The notes beneath the pieces are model-generated. The model worked only from the letters and a program-made list of their open reading frames with translations, was not told the origin of the DNA and ran no database searches. A stretch of 64,000 nt of DNA from Halictus rubicundus (lineage: Eukaryota > Arthropoda > Insecta > Hymenoptera > Halictidae). Positions 59,976-64,000 of this stretch are shown piece by piece (within the stretch, counting starts at the first letter, position 1; each line of letters starts with the position of its first letter). The position numbers and the translations under genes are program-made. The stretch spans positions 7,604,220-7,668,219 of the forward strand of contig NC_135151.1 in NCBI RefSeq assembly GCF_050948215.1, written 5' to 3'.

Positions 59976-60207
59976 CACTAAACCTACCACGCTTTTCAAA
60001 CTTCTGCGTACAACATTATCAAATCGCTATTTATCTTTACGACTTTTCTTATTTTATGTTTTTTCTTTTCAAGAAATATATGTATCTTGTCCTACCTACC
60101 GCGGCCGGTCAATTTGACCGCACGAGATAATATGGTATTCACTCTTCTAAACCTAAACAATCAGTATAAAAGAAAGGCTATTCTCAATGTGGCATGACCA
60201 AAATTTG
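59976..60207 (-). mobile_element. TTAA-ended repeat with GGTCAAATTGACC palindrome, inverted copy
   Basis: TTAA stands at 59972-59975, followed by CACTAAACCTACCACGC. The rest is the reverse complement of 45937-46228, with one GGTCAATTTGACC palindrome. The outer right border is not defined. Confidence 0.65.
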
Positions 60208-60676
60208 TTAACGAACTTTATAGGAATAGGTTTATTTAAAATGACGCCTTCCCAACATTTATAACTTCATTTTCGTATGCGTCCAATGAAATATTTTCTA
60301 TTCCTGCCTCTGTCAAATTCAAAGACGTACGAATCGAGTTTCGATGTTTCACAATTTCGTAGTTTGTATTTTTTTATACAAAGAACAAATTTTTAATGTA
60401 TATTTATAACTTTGGGTCTGTTATTGACAACGATTTATTAATAAAATCATTGCGAGATGAATGTTTCATTATTAATATGGCAAATCAAAATGGATTAAGA
60501 TTGATTACCATTGCTAATAAATTCTGTTTCGCATGATAAAATTACTAGTAATGCCATTTACTAATCGTAAGCATTCAGCATAAGTCCAGTGAAAATTCCA
60601 CTCTTTCTTTAATAAGTCTACTGTGCTGAAAATAATATTATATTGGAATTCTTAAATTCTTTGAACTTTTCTAGTA

Positions 60677-60877
60677 CAGTAGAACCTCGATTATCCGAAC
60701 CGTTTGTAGAATGAAAGAGTTAATTAACTAAATACAATGCTAGATAAAATATCCACAGATTTGTACAATGAACAATGTTGCTTTAGGATCGTCATAGCCC
60801 GAGCTATTAAAATTCGAAGCATGTTATGAGATTAGAAACTTCAGACATCAGAGGATCTTATAATCGAGGTCGTGCTG
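60677..60877. mobile_element. pogo/Tigger-type MITE (201 bp)
   Basis: It starts CAGTAGAACCTCGATTATCC right after TA (60675-60676), a recognised pogo/Tigger-type end. The right end ATAATCGAGGTCGTGCTG is its imperfect inverse. Non-coding. Confidence 0.75.
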
Positions 60878-63260
60878 TGTTGCAAATTTCACTGACTCAC
60901 TTTTGTCACGCATGCATAACACTTTGCAGTTTAGTTATTGGACCGTGGATCTTTCTGCGAAATGATGATTCAATTTGTGTCGGAATTATTTTCGATATTT
61001 GTCTCGTAACCCTTGGACAAAAGGATTTTCCTGCTATTGTTCGTAAAATTGGAGCGCCTACGAAATCCACGTTAACGATTTAAAATAGATCGTTTGCAAT
61101 GTACAGTTCAGAGAACAAGAAGAAAGAACGAGCTCTCTCTCTCTCTCTCTCTCTCTCGCTTTGGTTTGCAAATGATAAAAGATTCGACGCTTCGCATTCA
61201 TTTTGCTTTGCCCAAGAAAAGTTTGTAGCTCGTCCTAACGATCGTGTTCTTTTGATGAACGGTGCATTCGATCAAGAAACATGGCACGTCGATGGTGCAA
61301 TTAAGAGGACGGCATTTTGAATTCAGATCATATTGATTCTTCACATGTTCTTCCGCTTTTGAAAAAATAAGAAAGAAACAACGGATTCGAAACATTTTTG
61401 TTCCATTTTGGTTGCGAAACCCGCAATCTATGCATTATTGATATAGAACTAGTACAAACAAGCCGTAAGTCCATATTACTGTCATTATTATTGTCGAAAT
61501 GATCTGTTTATTGTTACTGTTTACTGTATCGTGTGGTCGTTATTGCGTGGTCAATTGTTATTATTACTGCAGACAAGTAGTATTAACACTGCAGTACATT
61601 GCGTGTAATAATAGAGAGCGTTCGAACGTTATTGGACAATAGAGAAGCTATCAAAAAACATAACGTGTCGATACTGTAGAAGTCAATTTAGGAGAATGTT
61701 AACTGACATATACGCATCTATATAATTTCGCAAAAATTCCAAAGACAAGAGACTCTAAACGAGAATTAAGTTGATCTTAATTCCACACGGATTTCCGATT
61801 AATCGAGCCAAAAATTCGCCTAAGACAATCATTGTCGCTGATAATTGCTCTAGGGCCTAGACACAGAATGGAACAAGGGCTTTCAAGTTGCCTAAATGGC
61901 GATACGTTTCGCGAGATAATGATGGAAATTACATTCCCAAGGCGCTCTAGTACACAAGCCATACATGCACTCGGCTGGCTCTCGCGCGCGCAATGTTCCA
62001 CAGTGATTCGTCTTCGAGCAGACGATTTAATGCGCTGCACATTCCCCAGTAAAACCTGCTTTTGTTCCCGTTAATTATAATTATTCGACGATCCGTTGAA
62101 TTGATTATATTCGTCGCGGCTTTCGAAACGAATGCTGTAGAACGTTCAATATGCAGTCCGATCGACGAGTATGTTAATGGTTTTCGAAATATTCTGTTAC
62201 TAATATTATCGAAAATATCGAATTTTCATTTGCGGTTCCGTTTAATCAATTTCTGCGTTCAAATCGATTCCGTTCGAGCGACTACATCAAAATTCTGTAG
62301 TGGGTGCGATGAAACGAAGCGAAATACGGATAAACTGTTTGCTAACTATCCGGAAAATGTACGTTTGTTCGCTTGTCAAGCGGAGTATAATCATTTTTTT
62401 TTTAACAATGACGATAATGAACGCTGTAGCGCTGTATCAACGTGTGTTGCTTTCACATGAAAATTAAAAGACTTCCATCGAGACTTTTCACTGTTTTTAT
62501 TAACTATACCGTGTGCTTTGAATAAAGGAATTCGTTTAATAATTTCTCACACGAAAAAGTCTTTGTAACTTCAATGATTATTGAATAAAAATAATGGTTG
62601 ACTCACTTCGTACATTTATTGTACATTTCCTTCGTTATATCGTTCTCACTATTTTTAAAACACGATAAAGTGCAAATTTAATTTTTGCAAGTTAGTAGCA
62701 TACAGGATTCTAATGAGATTTATTTGGTAAATTTCAGCAGCAAGGAATAATTTAGACTGCCGCATTTAGGTCGCCGAAAGTGTCGCAGAACTAGCCCTGA
62801 TATTAATTCTTCACGAATTCCCGTTAATGGTTGAGTGAGAAACGAAGTTATTCCGTCGAGCGAAAATAAAGTATGCCACCGGTGAAACGTGAATCGCATA
62901 AAGCGGCTGTTCCCTTAAAACCGTGCATAATCCGTTGCCTGAAAAACCAGATTCTAAGGGTGCGATTTACACCCACGAGTTAACGCACATTCGATCCTGT
63001 ATCAATATGTTAAATTAATTATTAAATCTTGTTAGGAGCGCGAAGAACAAAATTTAGAAGGCTTTGTGATATTCGAAAAATGGAAACAAGTTCGTGGAAA
63101 CGCCATAAGAAGCTACAAAAATAATCTTAGAGAAGCACGACATGAAGAGAATTTATTAAAGACGACGATGTTATGCAAATTGTCTTAATCAGTTGTGAAA
63201 GACAGAAATGAAATAAAGCAGCCGCTAAACACGACGATGATCAAATACATACATGTAATT
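60878..63260. other. stretch without identified genes
   Basis: Ordinary AT-rich DNA with a CT microsatellite. A frame of 132 codons at 62062 has no domain or exon signals. Confidence 0.4.
61133..61157 (+). repeat. (CT)n microsatellite
   Basis: A pure CT run of about twelve units. Confidence 0.95.
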
Positions 63261-63516
63261 GTGATTCCTGAGATCATTTGAAGTAACTTTTTCCTTTGCG
63301 AAAATGACCTCCGCGGCTTCGTTAAGGAGTTATTAACGAAAAATGCGGACCAATCAGGGCGCGGCAATAGCGGACGGATTTCCGCACTCTGATTGGTCAG
63401 TATGTGTTGTTAATAACTCCTAAACAAAGCCGCGTAGAACATTTTCGCAAAGGAAAAATCTACTTCGAACGACCTCACCCCTTTCAAGGAAGTGCAACAT
63501 TTTGGGGCACCCTGTA
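63261..63516. mobile_element. long-hairpin TA MITE with CCAAT boxes, left tip lost
   Basis: It is related to 24517-24863: CTCCGCGGCTTCGTTAAGGA and ACCAATCAGG at the left, CTGATTGGTCAG and GGGGCACCCTGTA at the right. The right tip is intact. The left arm starts about 35 bp inside the expected end, so the TACAGGGTG tip is missing there. Confidence 0.8.
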
Positions 63517-63637
63517 GAATAAAAATTATTTCAGTGAATTGTGAAATGCGCTAATTAAACGAAGCGTTCGTTAAGCATGAAGAAGTTCCAACAAATACAC
63601 GTAAAAATACAGAATGAACTATCGAATACTGATGAAC

Positions 63638-63803
63638 AGACTGCAGACCTTCGTACAAAATAAAAGTTATTTTAATTAGTAGTAAAAGAGGGAAGTTAAA
63701 TGAAGCTGTGTCTGTTCTCCTATAAATTTTAATAAATGATTATCGAGCATCGCACAGTTTTGCATTTTACCTATTAATTCTTGTCACGAATGCATAAAAC
63801 CTA
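63638..63803 (-). mobile_element. AGACTGCGG-family MITE, probable decayed copy
   Basis: It starts AGACTGCAGACCTTCGTACA followed by AAATAAAAGTTATTTTAATT, the family's right end in reverse, and stops near CACGAATGCATAAAACC, where the family's other terminal bases would follow but do not. Confidence 0.5.
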
Positions 63804-64000
63804 TTTAAAAAACGTTCCGACGGCTAACGTGTTATCTTAAGCACTTGAAATGTAAAAGAAAGAGAAGATGCTCATCGGGGACACTTGAATGAGGAGCTGC
63901 TCGTCGTGTAAACGTCAAAATTTGTCGTCGTGGATGTCTGAAGCGTCGAGAGCAAGCTCCCACGGGCCAGGCATAAAACAATTGCAGTCGTTCCGCGTTC

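Noticed and set aside
1..64000. CRISPR array, operon or bacterial-type system
   Set aside because: No regularly spaced identical repeats with unique spacers and no dense same-strand coding. The window is eukaryotic.

Overview
The window looks like nuclear DNA from an insect, most likely a hymenopteran. It is AT-rich, yet CpG is not depleted (TCGA, CGCG and TTCGAA are common throughout). Coding sequence is very sparse, and the background is full of short inverted-repeat DNA transposons with TA, TTAA or 8-bp target duplications. There is no operon structure, rRNA or recognisable tRNA. The taxonomic placement is an inference; no species-diagnostic gene is visible.

The only coding sequence I can defend is two plus-strand exons that probably belong to one gene. 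Exon A (2562-2889, ATG at 2623) encodes a single N-terminal transmembrane anchor followed by a basic, polar cytosolic tail. Exon B (32192-32479) is exactly 96 codons, starts and ends in phase 0, and encodes a Gly/Ser-rich linker. Exon A also ends in phase 0, so the two join in frame across an intron of about 29.3 kb. The architecture (short lumenal end, one membrane segment, basic juxtamembrane region, long polar linker) would suit the N-terminus of a synaptotagmin-like membrane protein. No C2 domain is present in the window, so this identity is a hypothesis.

Almost everything else is intron or intergenic DNA shaped by transposons. 1-6.3 kb: a dense MITE cluster, including one only 27 bp past the exon A donor that itself carries a second MITE. 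8-14 kb: further MITEs, a G-quadruplex motif and a tandem duplication. 15.9-18.1 kb: a purine-rich tandem duplication, a CpG-rich block and a four-copy 162-bp tandem array. 18.8-19.4 kb: a hAT-like element with an 8-bp target duplication. 24.5-26.0 kb: a hairpin MITE, and a nested insertion whose empty site can be read from another copy. 30-33 kb: exon B, flanked by inverted copies of one MITE that could pair in the pre-mRNA. 39.9-44.4 kb: a long hairpin MITE and several other elements. 45-46.2 kb: a decayed 19-codon-like tandem repeat and more TTAA elements. 51.0-52.6 kb: a dead Tc1/mariner-superfamily transposon with recognisable transposase. 53-64 kb: scattered MITEs only.

Other open frames (up to 233 codons) lack splice signals, recognisable domains or protein-like composition. 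I treat them as chance openings in CpG-containing DNA.
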